Source: Thuidium tamariscinum (taxonomy: Eukaryota > Streptophyta > Bryopsida > Hypnales > Thuidiaceae). From it: a DNA stretch of 64,000 bases. The notes beneath the pieces were generated by a model, which was given only the letters and a program-made list of their open reading frames with translations, had not been told where the DNA came from and made no database searches. This document shows positions 50,095-61,679 of the stretch, piece by piece. The stretch spans positions 12,489,067 to 12,553,066 of the forward strand of contig OX344758.2 of NCBI GenBank assembly GCA_947034885.2, given 5' to 3'. Numbering within the stretch: position 1 is the first letter of the stretch; every line of letters starts with the position of its first letter. The position numbers were made by a program, and so were the translations under genes.

Positions 50095-52200
50095 GATGAA
50101 ATCTGAGGCCTCCAAAGGGTCGTTTAAGAACTAATCCTGAAACATCCGGGAGCTGTCACATTGGCATTTTTAAAAAATTAATTAATTAAAAAAAAAATTG
50201 GGGGTCTTAAAATGCAAAAAGAAATCCAAATTTTTTATTTAAATAAAATAAAATTACATGGCACTACCTTTGCTACATCAAATTCTTGCGATTTTGTACT
50301 TCATTGTGCTCCCAAACTTCGGGAACTCACAGTCTCTTACACCCCTTAAATCTCTTCTAATGCCTAAGTGCTTAGTAAACTTGTTACGTTAAATCCGGAA
50401 GACTCGGCCACTTTAATTTGAAAAGGTTTTTAGTGTCTAAGTTTTGGTAAATTTTGAAGACTCCCCACTATGTGGTTGGAAAAATTATAAAATGTAAGCA
50501 AAATTAAATGTGACCACAATAAAAAATTTGTAAAAAATTCACAAAGTCTCCAAAAATTGCAAAAACTTGTACCTTCATTTCTTGCATGGCATGGAATGAA
50601 CCCACAAATTCTAAGGAAATTTCATTAAGCGACAAAAAAGAAAAAGAAAATTGTTTTTTTGTTTGATAAATATGACTAATTATAGCCAACAAGGCTATTA
50701 GTCATACTAGTTACAAACTACAAAGTCTTCCAAATCACATTACACGTTTTTTCATCCATATAAGAAAGTGTTTTGAGGTTGTTTCTTGAAACTAATTTCT
50801 ACATAGTGAACCAACCATTGCTAGTCTGATTTTTTGAATTAAAAAAAACATAAATTTTTTTCAAATTTTTTCAAATTTATAAAAGAAATTAAAAATTGAC
50901 TAATTTTTTTCAAAAAATCATTTAAAAATATTCAACAATTAATTTTAAAAGATAATTAATAAATATTATCTAATGTAACAATCTCTAAATTGCATCAACT
51001 TACTTATATGATAGAGTTTTCAAATCCCCCGTAGCATTCCCCTAATTCCCTCAATTTTGGAACTTATAGTCTTCCAGAGACCACAAAAAACATGTAATAC
51101 CACGCTCTTGATTTACAATCTTGTCCAACACATTCCAAAACATGTCCGAACTCTCCATTACACTAATTCTATAAAAACCATTACAAATAGATGACCATCA
51201 CACCCACCATGCCTTCGTAATCCTTGCAAAACCCACTTCTTCAAACTCCAAAGTGTATGTACATGTGAACATGTGTTATGATCTGGCTACTAAGGCTTTT
51301 TTTGTGTTTTAAAAAGTGCAAAAGTAATAATATAAAATGTTAGAGTAGTGCTTATAATTTCAACATTCATCCACAGATGCCATAGTAAATAATACATTAT
51401 CACATATCACATGAATATATTTCTGTATTCATTCATAGTGTAGCGATTTCATCCAAGATTTTTAATAAAACAAAGTATTCTTACAAAATATGTCATGGTC
51501 TTTTACCAATTTTTAGCCAATTTGCAATTCTTGTGCAATCTAGTACTAGAAAGCCCAAAAAATTATAGTGTTGGTAGCCACCCGCTCACCTCTTTCCAAA
51601 ACCAAGGCCATTTTTTTGAAAATGGAGATCAGATATATTCATAGTCAAACCATAAGAGGTTTTTTGGTCATGTTGGGAGATTGCAAGTTCCTGGACTATG
51701 GGAACTCATTGAAACTTGTCCCAACAGGTGATTTGATGTAGTAAAGAGACTGCTACATTAGATAATAATATTTTATTATATATATATATATTATTAAATT
51801 TTTTTACTATTTTTAATTATTTTTAATTATTTTTAATTATTTTTAAATTTGAGAAATAGTGATTGGTTCACAAATTGGAGAATGTGACTAAAACAATCTC
51901 TTAGTACCTTAAACATTAGATGTTTTTTTGCGATTTAGAAGACTGTGAGTTATCGATTGTGGGAATACTATGGGAATTGCCATGTAAGTGATTTGATGTA
52001 GTCAAGAGATTTCCACATCATATAATAATATTAAAAAATTAAATTAAATTCTTGAAAAAATTTATTAAAATTATTTTTAATTATTTAATTATTATTTTTT
52101 ATTCTAACTATTTCCAACATTGGGAATAGGCCTGAAATAGTCTTCCAAACCCTTAGAAAACATCTAATGAAAACCTCTTATGCACATTGACCCTAAAGTA
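50095..52200. other. AT-rich spacer, simple repeats
   Basis: No gene seen. A TA-rich run lies at about 51775-51792, and a 10-base unit on the pattern atttttaatt is repeated about four times at 51800-51845. The 51290-51480 part may be an old third copy of the 700/5340 repeat. Confidence 0.5.
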
Positions 52201-53590
52201 CAGTGGGGTACCAATCAAAATGTCGTTTTCGAATCCGCAGTGAGAAAAATTTCAGTACTTCCAACTTTGAAAGCCTCCCAAGAGCTCAAAAATTGGTATT
52301 TTACCACGAGATTTTTACCACAGTATCATCTTTAATTTAATTATATGTATGACAAATTTCAAGGCCAAAAGATTCATAGAAAAAAAGTTATTCAAAATCT
52401 ACCAACATGGGTAGTGGTGAGAAACATTTCACTACTTTCAACTTTGATACCTTCCTAAGGATTGAGTTTTTTCTCTTTTTCCATGAAAATTTTGTCATGA
52501 AACAATATACATGTTTTTAATATGTATAAAAAATTTCAAGGTAGAAAAAGTTCTTTTAAGAAGATATTTGAAATCTTCCAACAAGTGTAGTTTTGAGAAA
52601 ATTTTCACAATTGCCAACTTTGACACCCTCCCAAGGTCTGAAATATTGGTTTCTTACCATGAATTTTTTTGTGTGAAGTCATCTCTATTTTGATAATATG
52701 TGCACCAAATTTCAAGTTCAAATGAATTACCAAAGAAAAGATATATAAAATCTCCCAACATGTGTAGTTGTGAGGAGTTTTTGAGTCTTTAGTATAGTGT
52801 TATTTTGTGGAGCAAAGTTTGACACGAATGTAAAAACTCAACCTCACAATTACACATGTTGAGAGATTTTGAATATCTTTTTTTGGGTAAGTGTTTTGAA
52901 CTTGAAATTTGGAACATGTATTATCAATATAAATTTGATCTTATTCAAAAAATTTCATGTTAAATAGACAAATTTTCAGCCCTTGGGAGGGTGTCAAAGT
53001 TGGCAATAGTGAAAATTTTCTCACACTACACATGTTGGGAGATTTTGTATATCTTTTTATTGGTAATTCATTTGAACTTGAAATTTGGTGCACATATTAT
53101 CAACATAGAGATTACTTCACAAAAAAAAGTTCATGGTAAGAAACCAATTTCAGCCCTTAGGAGGGTGTCAAAGTTGGCAATTGTGAAAATTTTCTCAAAA
53201 TTACACTTGTTGGAAGATTTCAAATATCTTCTTAACAAACATTTATTTTACCTTGAAATTTTTTGAACATATTAAAAACATAGAGTTTGTTTCATGACAA
53301 AAGTTTCATGGCAAAAAAAAAAGAACTTGATCCTTAGGAAGGTGTCAAGTTGAAAGTAGTGAAATGTTTCTCACCACTATCCATGTTGGTAGATTTTGAA
53401 TAACTTTGTTTTGGTGAGTTTTTTGGCCTTGAAATTTGGCGTACATATAATGAACTTAAATATAATGCTGTGGTAAAAATTTCGTGGTAAAATACCAATT
53501 CTTGAGCTCTCGAGAGGCTTTCAAAGTTGTCAGTACTAAAAATTTTCTCATTGCAAATTCAAAAACGACATTTTGATTGGTACCCCACTA
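52201..53590. mobile_element. 1.39-kb TA-flanked foldback element
   Basis: Starts cagtggggtaccaatcaaaa and ends with its complement (one end-base change), flanked by TA at 52199-52200 and 53591-53592. Almost the whole element is an inverted repeat, with arms of about 590 bases before 52790 and 740 after 52850. Each arm is itself made of units of about 180 bases (shared 'ccaacatgtgtag' and ttgccaactttgacaccctc text near 52389, 52576 and 52755). No transposase. The CAGT start and TA duplication suggest a Tc1/mariner relative. Confidence 0.85.
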
Positions 53591-54589
53591 TACAAGAATC
53601 TGCTAGACCATGACAAGAATGGAAGTAACCGTCCTTCACTTTAACCCCATGAGCGCCCAAATGCCTCAAATTTGGCTTCTTCAATTTGAAAGGTTGCCCT
53701 GTATTGACTCTTATAATTAATCTTTTCAATAGTATGGTCAAATCATTTGTTCATTTTTCTATTGCTCTGAGGCTATCTCCACTATCAATCGGTACAATTA
53801 ATTTTTGTGGATTTTGTTTCTAATGATACTTTGATTGGAATGAGTATAGGATGGTTTAGATTTTGGTGAACATGAATTGGGCACTCAAAGCATTGCCACC
53901 CATTCTCGGTATGCATAGCTGACCTAGGCAAAAGTGTATCCAATCTCAAAAACATGCACCATTAGTGACTTGGCATGGAAGGGAAGGAGGTTGGTCACAC
54001 CAAAAATGTCATTGGAAATGGAAATTATAGGACCCTATCCCTATTAAGGGGGATTTGAAGCCTCTAGAAGACTACGAGTTCCTACAATTTGAAAACATAG
54101 AAACTACCTTGGGAACATAGAAATGCAGGAATCCTACGTGTTTGAGAGATTACCATGTCATTAGTTGTTTTTTGAACATTTTTCATATTTCATGACCCAA
54201 AAAAAAATTACTTTTTGTTTTTAGATAATTGTTGGTTGACAATAGCTAGTAGTTCTTTAGACAGTTTCATGAACAGACCTTGAAACGGCCCTGTAGAGGC
54301 CTCCAATCCCTCCTAATGCTACAAGCATGTTGACTAAGTAGATTTGAGGTGTTAGCTCCCATTTTGTCGTGTTCTTGTATTCTTGATTTTATTGATTTGT
54401 AGATGCAATGATGGGATGTGGGAGGCTAGTTCATGAACATGAGAGTTTTGATTATAACAAAGGAGGGTTTGAAGTCACATTGCCAAGTTTTGAAGATGAG
54501 GGTGAATTTAATGTAGGGTGTTGTGAAAGGGAGAGCCTACAATAAATCTTTCAAAATAAAATTTAGCATCAAATTCAATGTAAAATCAA

Positions 54590-55420
54590 AAAATGTGCTT
54601 GAAGTGTGGTTGAGGAGGACCTCAAACACAACTTAAGCAATTCCTGAAAAAAAAATTTAGCATCAAATTCAATGAAAAATCACAAAATGTGATTGAGGTG
54701 TACTTGGGGTCTACCTCAAGCACAATTCAATACTATTTTTATTTTTATTTTTAAATTCAAATTCTATTAGAAAATCAAAAATTGTCCTTAGATGTACTTG
54801 AAGTGTACTTGAGGTCTAATTCAAGTTCACCCCAAGCACAATTTAACACAATTTATTTTTTAATTTTTAAAAAATTTAAATTTTATGAGAAACTGAAAAA
54901 TATATTGGGTTGTGCTTGAAGTGTGCTTGAGGTCTACCTCAAACACACCTCAAGCACAACTCACTACAAATTTTTTTCTTTTCTTAAAATTCAAATTCTA
55001 TGAACAAAAAAAAAAGTATATTGCGGTGTGCCTGAAAGTGTACCTCAAGTACACTCCAATACATTTTATTTTTATTTTTATAAATCAAATTCTATGAGGA
55101 AATAACAAGTTTATTGAAGTGTGGTTGAGGTGCACCTTAAGCACATCTCAATATGCACTTTTACTTTGCTTCAACTTTACTATAATAAATAAATAAATTT
55201 ACTTTATTTCAACATAGTCTTTTACTTTACTTCAACACTCTTTTACATTACTTCAAGCCTACTTCAAGACATTTTTTTACTTTTTATATTGATTTGAAGT
55301 CTACCTCAATAGACTATTTTTTTTCTACTTTAAATTTAATTTACTGTAAAAAGAAAAAGTGTACTTGTAGTATACTTGAGCTCTACTTCAAATACACCTC
55401 AAGCACACTTTTTATGTTTT
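54590..55420. repeat. Degenerate tandem repeat of self-complementary units
   Basis: About six to seven units of roughly 85-130 bases, each with ttgaggtctacctcaa, 'cacctcaagcaca' and an A/T-rich spacer containing 'aaattcaaattctatga'. The core is its own inverse (ttgaggt/acctcaa), so each unit can form a small hairpin. Confidence 0.7.
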
Positions 55421-56403
55421 ATTTTTTATTTTAATTCAATTTTTTACAACTTCTAGAATTTGAATTATTTGTTTATTAGTATTTTATTAGATTGTTTTTT
55501 TGTCCCTATAGATTCCATTCATTCCATTTGGATTAGCTATGTAGAAGTTATGGAACATCCTATTTTGGAGCAAATCACAACATTGTTTTAAGAAAATTAC
55601 TTATTGGATTCATTTTTAAACTCAATATAGTGGAAACACCCAAAATCATCCAAATAAGGAATTTTGCATAGTTGGAGGCAACTTTGTCTAAAAATAATAT
55701 TTTTATAGTATTAGTGAGTGAAAATCATCAATATTTTAAAAAAATTGGATGTTGTATGTAATTTCAATAATTTTCCAAAGTGTTGTCTCCCAAGTTGTTC
55801 AATAGATGCCCCTAAATCTAAATGCTACTAATTTTAGTAATGAGCCAATCACATTATGGTATGTATCTTTAATATGTATCCACAAAGTAGAGTGAAGCAT
55901 TTGGCAAACTCATTAACTACTTTCTATGGATGGTTTTGGACATATTTAGGGTCCATTGTGCATAAGGTACAAGGACAATTTGGGGTGTTTCTCCTTTATT
56001 TAAAATTCTTAGAACAAATAGTTTTTCTAATGTTTGGATGTAGATTCAAAAGTGAATTGAGACCTAGAAGTGTATTTTTTGGATCTACAATTTTCAAGCA
56101 AGTTGAAGCTTATAGCTTCTTCTTGAGTTTATTTTATTATTCTATTTTTCAATTGATTATGGAAGTCCAACAATCCTAACAACCAACAATTAAAACAACA
56201 ACATTAAAGCATGTGATTCAACTTTTTGGTTGTGTTCTAAGGGTGGAAATAGCTGGGGTATCTCTTTAGCCAAAAGAAGCCCCACATGTGGAGGGCTCAT
56301 GGCAAACCCATTTCCCTAGCACTATTGCCTAAAAATAGGTGGCAATACTTTCAAGAGTTAACCCCTAAATCACAAGCCGATGGCTGGGGAAATCATGAAT
56401 TTT

Positions 56404-56436
56404 TTTTTATACAAGTGAAACGGAATTTCATTGCAA
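56404..56436 (-). mobile_element. 33-bp retroposon 3' tail with 17-bp target duplication
   Basis: The 17-base text gggaaatcatgaatttt flanks the insert at 56387-56403 and 56437-56453. Between them, on the minus strand, is ttgcaatgaaattccgtttc, then acttgtat and A residues. The same tail occurs at 58172-58229. This looks like a severely 5'-truncated LINE or SINE copy. Confidence 0.8.
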
Positions 56437-57242
56437 GGGAAATCATGAATTTTGATAGTGTGGCAATCATTGATTCAAAAAAAAATTCAAAAGCAATCTT
56501 TCATTTTGAATTCAAATCACTACATAAGATCTTCCCCTAATTTCGAAGATGAATAATTGCAATTCTGTCCTACATAGAAAAATTCTCTCTTGTTCATCGA
56601 CCAAAAAATGGCCTACACGTTGTTTATAGGTGGACTAGCTTGAGAGTCTCATCTCTTAATTACATGACTTGGTTGACACCAAGTATGCACATATGACTAT
56701 CTGACTATTTAGTCCAACATCTACTACTGTGGCATTTGGCATCTTAGAAATTGATGTATTGACATTAACCCTAGAGCACTTCGATGTCTATTTTTTTGGA
56801 CAAAATATAGATTGAAATCTAGATTTCTTTCTCATTATAGGTTGGATGAAAGCCATCCTAATTTCTTGAGATTCTTGATGGTCGGATTTGATGTTACTAG
56901 AGCAAGTATTATGCTAAAATTACAAATGTGGAAGTATGTCAATTGACTCTAGTTCAAATTGGAGTTGCAAAAAAGAGGTCATAGAATCAAAGAACACAAA
57001 AATTCCAAAAAATGACCATGTCAAGAGAACCTCATTTCAAATCCTTTCCAACAACTCACTCAAAAAATGACAATATTTGTTTGTAAAATTTTGAATTTAC
57101 AAGGAATTATGAATTTCACCTTTCAAAATTCATAAAAAAATATTGGTGATAGCATTGGTGAATCTAACCCTATAGATAGAATCTAAAACTCAAATTCTAC
57201 AACTTTACTTTATATCTCAATTCCAAAATATTCTTCCAAATA

Positions 57243-57513
57243 AGGTAGGTACACCAAAAAAAGCCACATTACTAAAACCGCCATTTACAATGTGCATACA
57301 TTTCCAAAATTAGTCATGTTTACAAACTTAGATAGCGCTTTTAGAAACAGACTTGACCGTTAATAACTCTTGCATACAATATCCAAATCATGTGTTCTTT
57401 GGTGCATTGGAACATGCTTTCATTTGCCAACAAGATTGCATGAAAATCTGAACAAACTAAGAACAATAACTAGGCACAGTATGAATAAGTGGTGCTTTTA
57501 GGTGTACCCACCT
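57243..57513. mobile_element. TA-flanked MITE, copy 2
   Basis: 271 bp, starts aggtaggtacacc and ends ggtgtacccacct, flanked by TA (57241-57242 and 57514-57515). The interior text gcattggaacatgctttca is the inverse of the corresponding part of 39346-39621, so the two copies lie in opposite orientation. Confidence 0.8.
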
Positions 57514-58171
57514 TAGTACTTTTTGATGATTTTTTTTGAAATTATCAATTTTGGAGATGAGTCTGGATAGTTATTAAGGGAGGAGGCTCAGAAACTGCTC
57601 ATTTAAGAGCTAATCTCCCTTTTTCATGTATTTATTTTGATGCAAATATTTTGAACTTATTTTTTTGTCAAAGAAAAATATTCTAGGAATCTAACACAAG
57701 TTGTTTCATATTTTTTGAAGCATTACTGAATTAGTTATGAATTTTCAAACATAGTCTGGCATAGGGCCCTATTTGTGATCAGTAGGCCTCACAATCTCAT
57801 ACATGCACAGTTTGAAAATAAACATGGCTTTGCTAAAAAACTAGCATTGCATTATGGAAAAAGTAATCAAGATGGTTTCTAAATGCGTTCTTTCCTAAAT
57901 GCTTGAATTAATCATTATTTCAGATTTTGTAATACTTGTAAGAAGGGAGTTCAACAATCAAGTCTTATTTTATTCACTTAGTTGAGAATGAACCACTGTG
58001 GCTTTGAAACCATCCATTGAAGAAAGGAAAAACAAACTCTTATCATGCTCCAATGTAATTGGAAATTCATTTACCTACAGTGAAGTTCCATTTCACAGCC
58101 TCCTACTGGATGGTTGCAAAAGCCTGGGCGATTTCAGAGCCCTCTCCTATAGAGGTTAAGCTTACCATTTT

Positions 58172-58229
58172 TTTTTAATTCTGACTCTTTGCAATGAAAT
58201 TCCGTTTCATTTGTTTAAAAAAAAAAAAA
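58172..58229 (+). mobile_element. 58-bp retroposon 3' tail with 14-bp target duplication
   Basis: aagcttaccatttt occurs at 58158-58171 and 58230-58243. The insert carries ttgcaatgaaattccgtttc, then attt and a run of A, the same tail as at 56404-56436 on the other strand. The insertion lies in the first copy of the 121-bp tandem duplication and is missing from the second. Confidence 0.82.
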
Positions 58230-58470
58230 AAGCTTACCATTTTGTTGACTGATCCCTCCTTCGTGTGGACTGTGGAGTCTGGGGACTTGGGGAGCTGTAA
58301 TGCGGGTGCCATATTGAGGTCAGGATGAGTCTGGACGGTTATTAGAGGTTAAGCTTACCATTTTGTTGACTGATCCCTTCTTCGTGTGGAGTCTGGGGAC
58401 TTGGGGAGCAATAATGCGGGTGCCATATTGAGGTCAGGAAGCGCCTGCCTGCAACTGAGTGCCTGCTGGT
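58230..58470 (+). repeat. 121-bp tandem duplication
   Basis: The unit beginning aagcttaccattttgttgac starts at 58230 and again at 58351. Both continue with a tcgtgtgga text, gtctggggacttggggagc and gcgggtgccatattgaggtc. Confidence 0.85.
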
Positions 58471-59029
58471 GTCCTGTCGGACTTCTTAATTATGTTAGGT
58501 GAAGCAGTAAACTACTCCCTAACTTAGCTTTAGTTTTGCTAGGGATCTCGCCTCAATCTTGTCCTTCCGCTTCCGTTGTCTGTACACTAATGTTCCATAT
58601 ATTTGCGATCGGCCCTTGGTGTCGATCGACATAAGTTGGGGGAGCCAGTCGATAGTAGTTTATCTTCGCTTGACTTGATCGCATGGTTGCGTGCTGAACT
58701 TGTGAATTCATGAATTCACAACAAACTTAGTCGTGCATGTATTTCCTGTAGAAATTGGCAAATTTTTTGTTTGTAACTCTTGCTGTGGGATCTCGATTGA
58801 AAGCTCGCAGTTACTTGTCTTCGTCTTTCAAACACTTGCTTTGACCAAGGTATAAACACATGACTCGGCTATATATTTCTAACACATCTATACCTTACAT
58901 CTATACTTTAAATCTGTACCTTGATTGTTGATTATAAGTTTGTTTTGTTTGCTACGGTGAGTTCTCCGGAACCATGCGTCCCTAAGTAAGTTGCGCTCTA
59001 GGTATCCTCGCTTGGTATCGTCTAAAACT

Positions 59030-59300
59030 CCACTTCATGATGTATCCAAGGTCGGTGTCTCCGTGTTTGTGTGTCTCTGTCGACCTGCTTTCAAAGGCTC
59101 TAGCTGGTAGGAGTCTGCTTTGATCTTCTTACAATGTATGAAGCATTTGCACTGCCGGTATCTTCCTTGTCGATCACCACGGCTAGGGCTGTTCAAATTA
59201 AGAGGTACTTGATCGAGATCACACATGCATTCAACTATGAGCAGATTATATCTTAGATCTGAACTTCTTACTTTCAAATCTGATTTGACTTTTTGAAATA
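59030..59300. repeat. Dispersed repeat, copy B
   Basis: Matches 41155-41355 plus the sequence after the two MITEs there. It carries the uninterrupted 'gcattcaactatgagc' site, so it serves as an empty site for both insertions. Its 80-residue minus frame is not a recognised protein. Confidence 0.7.
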
Positions 59301-59589
59301 TTTGATGTAAGGAAAGAGAAAATACGGTTTCTGAGAGAAGCGGCTTGTCGCAGCGCTATGTTTCCAGATCAACAACAGCTAGCTAGTCGAGTCGTGGAGC
59401 GATCGACATAATATGCCATGAGCTCAACAGTGTCATTTACCAATCTCGCCTCTGATACCTTAAACTGAAGGTAACAACTTTACTTACACTACTCATACTC
59501 ATTTGTGCGTAAATCAATACTTTGTGTGAAATATGGAAGTGTTGTACGTCGGATTTTGAACTGACCAGTGCCCCAACTGGTGAGTTGAT

Positions 59590-60465
59590 GGCTGTCTTAC
59601 GTTATGGCCGATAGCTAGTTGAGTTGTTTCAGTTCTTTGTGGAGGAGAGCTGTACCACTAAGGTAACATTCAGTAGCACGTTGTGGCTCTGCCTTCTCTC
59701 TACAGTGAAGGGTGTGGCATATTCCACACCCAACAACCTCTCCATCCTCCACATGTCCACTTATTTCACTTCAGTAGTTACTGATGAAACACTATTTGGT
59801 CCAAAAGGTAGAGCCACCGAATGCTACTGAATGTTATGGAGGTTTATAAAGGGAACATTTGCTTGCTAATTCACAAATTTGGAGAGTTTGACTTATCAAA
59901 ATTATTTTTTTCAATATATTAATAATTTTGTTCTCTGAGGATAAAATGGAATTGGCATCGATCTAACCCAAGTCGATTGTTTCATAATTTTTTGGTCCTT
60001 CGTGGAATCAAATAAGATTTGTGAGGTTGGACTCTCATTAGGCTCAGAAAGTGTGATCGAGTCCACCCAACACCAATTAATGGTACATTGAAGAAACCAA
60101 TATAAAGCTCTATGTGTGCAAGAAAATATCAAGCTGGTACATATAACGTGATCGCTTCATAATGAACCTCCTACTTCTTCTCACTGGCTTGGAAAGCAGA
60201 GGACGTTAGTGAAATTGTTGGCCCTCCTTAACCCTGTGGCTCTCTGCGAGAGCCCTCCCTTATCTTGAAATTTGCTGCCTAGTTCAAGACTCGCGTAACG
60301 TCCACTTGCACAGTAGAGAACGTCATTTCTTTGACCCCTTGTTGTGCGTGCAGCGAAGTGACTTCAATCCGAGTAGCCTTCGTTGTATTTCTCTGCCTTG
60401 TTCAAGACTAGAGCGCGTCCACCCGACTCCAGGTACGCACCTTACCGGGGGGTCGGACACTCACC
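59590..60465 (+). repeat. Upstream part of duplication unit 1
   Basis: Resembles about 62190-63140 in the same order: a 'cttacgttatgg..gatagctagttgagtt' text, a 'gataaaatggaattggcat' text, 'ggtacattgaag', 'ctctctgcgagag', 'ccacttgcacagtag' and 'gactccaggtac' directly before the ATG. This shared 5' flank shows the two copies of the unknown gene were duplicated with their upstream DNA. Confidence 0.8.
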
Positions 60466-61311
60466 ATGCCGTATACACTAGTTCAGAATCTGTACCTGCT
60501 CGAGCTGCACCCGGGGCTCAACGTGACCATCACGAACGTCCAGTTTAGCATCCCGGACGACGCAGAGTGGGAAGTGGAATTCGCTGGCGAAGGCGGCAGG
60601 AGTGTCTCAATCAATACAGGTCAACACAAATCCTATAACAACCTCTCAGACCGGTACCCCATTCGCGTGGCGACCTCGACTAACCAGGTGCTCATCGGCG
60701 TAGTGAAGTTCGGCGGCTACAATGCCTTGTACAGCTCTGGCCCCGGCGGTAAAGTGGACATCACCATCTGCATCCAGGGGACTGTCAACGACAATGGCAA
60801 CTCTTACAACATCGACAAAACGGGCTACATCAGCGTCGCGGCCACTGAATGGACGGGACTTGAACGCCCAGATTACATAATCATCAGCTACAACTGGGAC
60901 AATACGCCCCCCGACATCTTGTCAATTAGCGTCCCACGAACCGTCGTTACGCAGCCCGCCGATGCGTGTTTCTCGTTTGGGGTGAGGGTCGATGGGAACC
61001 AGATCTTAGTGAAGACTACTCAGCACAAGGGGATCATGGCCGAGGTCACGGATTTCCTCATAGGACAGATCGCTGGGCGTGTCGTGTCGTGCGCGACTGA
61101 ACCTCTGAAAGGAAACCTTGTTAAGTGGTTACGTAGAATTGTTAACAATTTCCCCGTTTATCTGAGGTACTTGGGAGGGAAGATGGCGAATGTTGTTAAA
61201 AGGTTGGCATCCATTTCTCAGACTGTGCGGTCTGAACTGATAACTTACATTTATAGGATTGGTATAGATTTTCAGACATCTCATAGATTTCAAAAATCTT
61301 TGAGTGGTTAA
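60466..61311 (+). CDS. Unrecognised beta-rich protein with MITE-derived C-terminus
   Basis: 281 residues in one frame; I do not recognise the family. Residues 1-205 look like a compact beta-strand protein with many alternating hydrophobic/polar stretches (LNVTITNVQFSI, EWEVEFA, IRVATS, VLIGVVKFGG, KVDITICIQG, YISVAA, YIIISYNWDN, CFSFGVRVDGNQILVKTT). There is no signal peptide or membrane segment. The start is supported by a decayed copy with the same ATG and following codons at 63141. From Met240 (61183) the frame runs into the 300-bp MITE, so the last 42 residues (ANVVKRLASISQTV...) come from it. A splice donor at ctgag/gtactt (about 61163) could avoid this. It is richer in G+C than its flanks. 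Expression is unknown. Confidence 0.65.
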   Translation: MPYTLVQNLYLLELHPGLNVTITNVQFSIPDDAEWEVEFAGEGGRSVSINTGQHKSYNNLSDRYPIRVATSTNQVLIGVVKFGGYNALYSSGPGGKVDITICIQGTVNDNGNSYNIDKTGYISVAATEWTGLERPDYIIISYNWDNTPPDILSISVPRTVVTQPADACFSFGVRVDGNQILVKTTQHKGIMAEVTDFLIGQIAGRVVSCATEPLKGNLVKWLRRIVNNFPVYLRYLGGKMANVVKRLASISQTVRSELITYIYRIGIDFQTSHRFQKSLSG

Positions 61312-61482
61312 GATTTCAGACCACGCGGTTTGAAACATCTTGGACTGGTACAGATTTCAAACACCTACGATGCATATAGATTTCAAAAATCTATGACTAA
61401 TTTAGATTTCAGACTGCGTGGTCTGAATTGTAAAAAGTGTCAAAACAATGGAATTTTGCCATTTTTAACGAAGATTCGCCAT
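61183..61482. mobile_element. MITE with 4-bp target duplication family, copy 2
   Basis: 300 bp, starts atggcgaatgttgttaaaa and ends ttaacgaagattcgccat. The interior shares the 'cttggact.gta.agatttca' and 'gcggtc.gaa' text with 41593-41904 in the same orientation. No clean duplication is seen (gaag against catt), so a flank may have changed after insertion. The left end is the codons for residues 240 onward of the unknown gene. Confidence 0.78.
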
Positions 61483-61679
61483 CATTATATAAATGGATTG
61501 TCACTCTCACAATATATAATATATGAATTCTTTTCTTATCACCAAGGGTTGAATCCTTGCGATTCTTAGAGCCTCCTTACATGTATCGAGTACATGTATC
61601 GAGGTTAGGGTGCATTCATGAACGCCAGAATGTAGAAAGCGATATATAATGGAACTCTTCTAGCTTGTGTTGAGTAACT

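Larger units (their letters stand above)
53600..57240. other. AT-rich spacer with a degenerate tandem region
   Basis: Outside the repeat at 54590-55420 and the retroposon tail at 56404 I see no gene or bounded element. The text at 55510-55600 resembles 2650-2720 (both contain 'catt.catttggatta'). Confidence 0.5.
57520..59000. other. Spacer with repeats
   Basis: Includes an inverse copy of the foldback-arm family at about 57640-57770, the retroposon tail at 58172 and the tandem duplication at 58230-58470. Composition becomes more balanced after 58450, but no gene could be modelled between there and 59000. Confidence 0.5.

Noticed and set aside
52511..53266. Open frames of 60-91 residues in the foldback element
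   Set aside because: They follow the repeated 180-base units in both orientations and carry no transposase motif.
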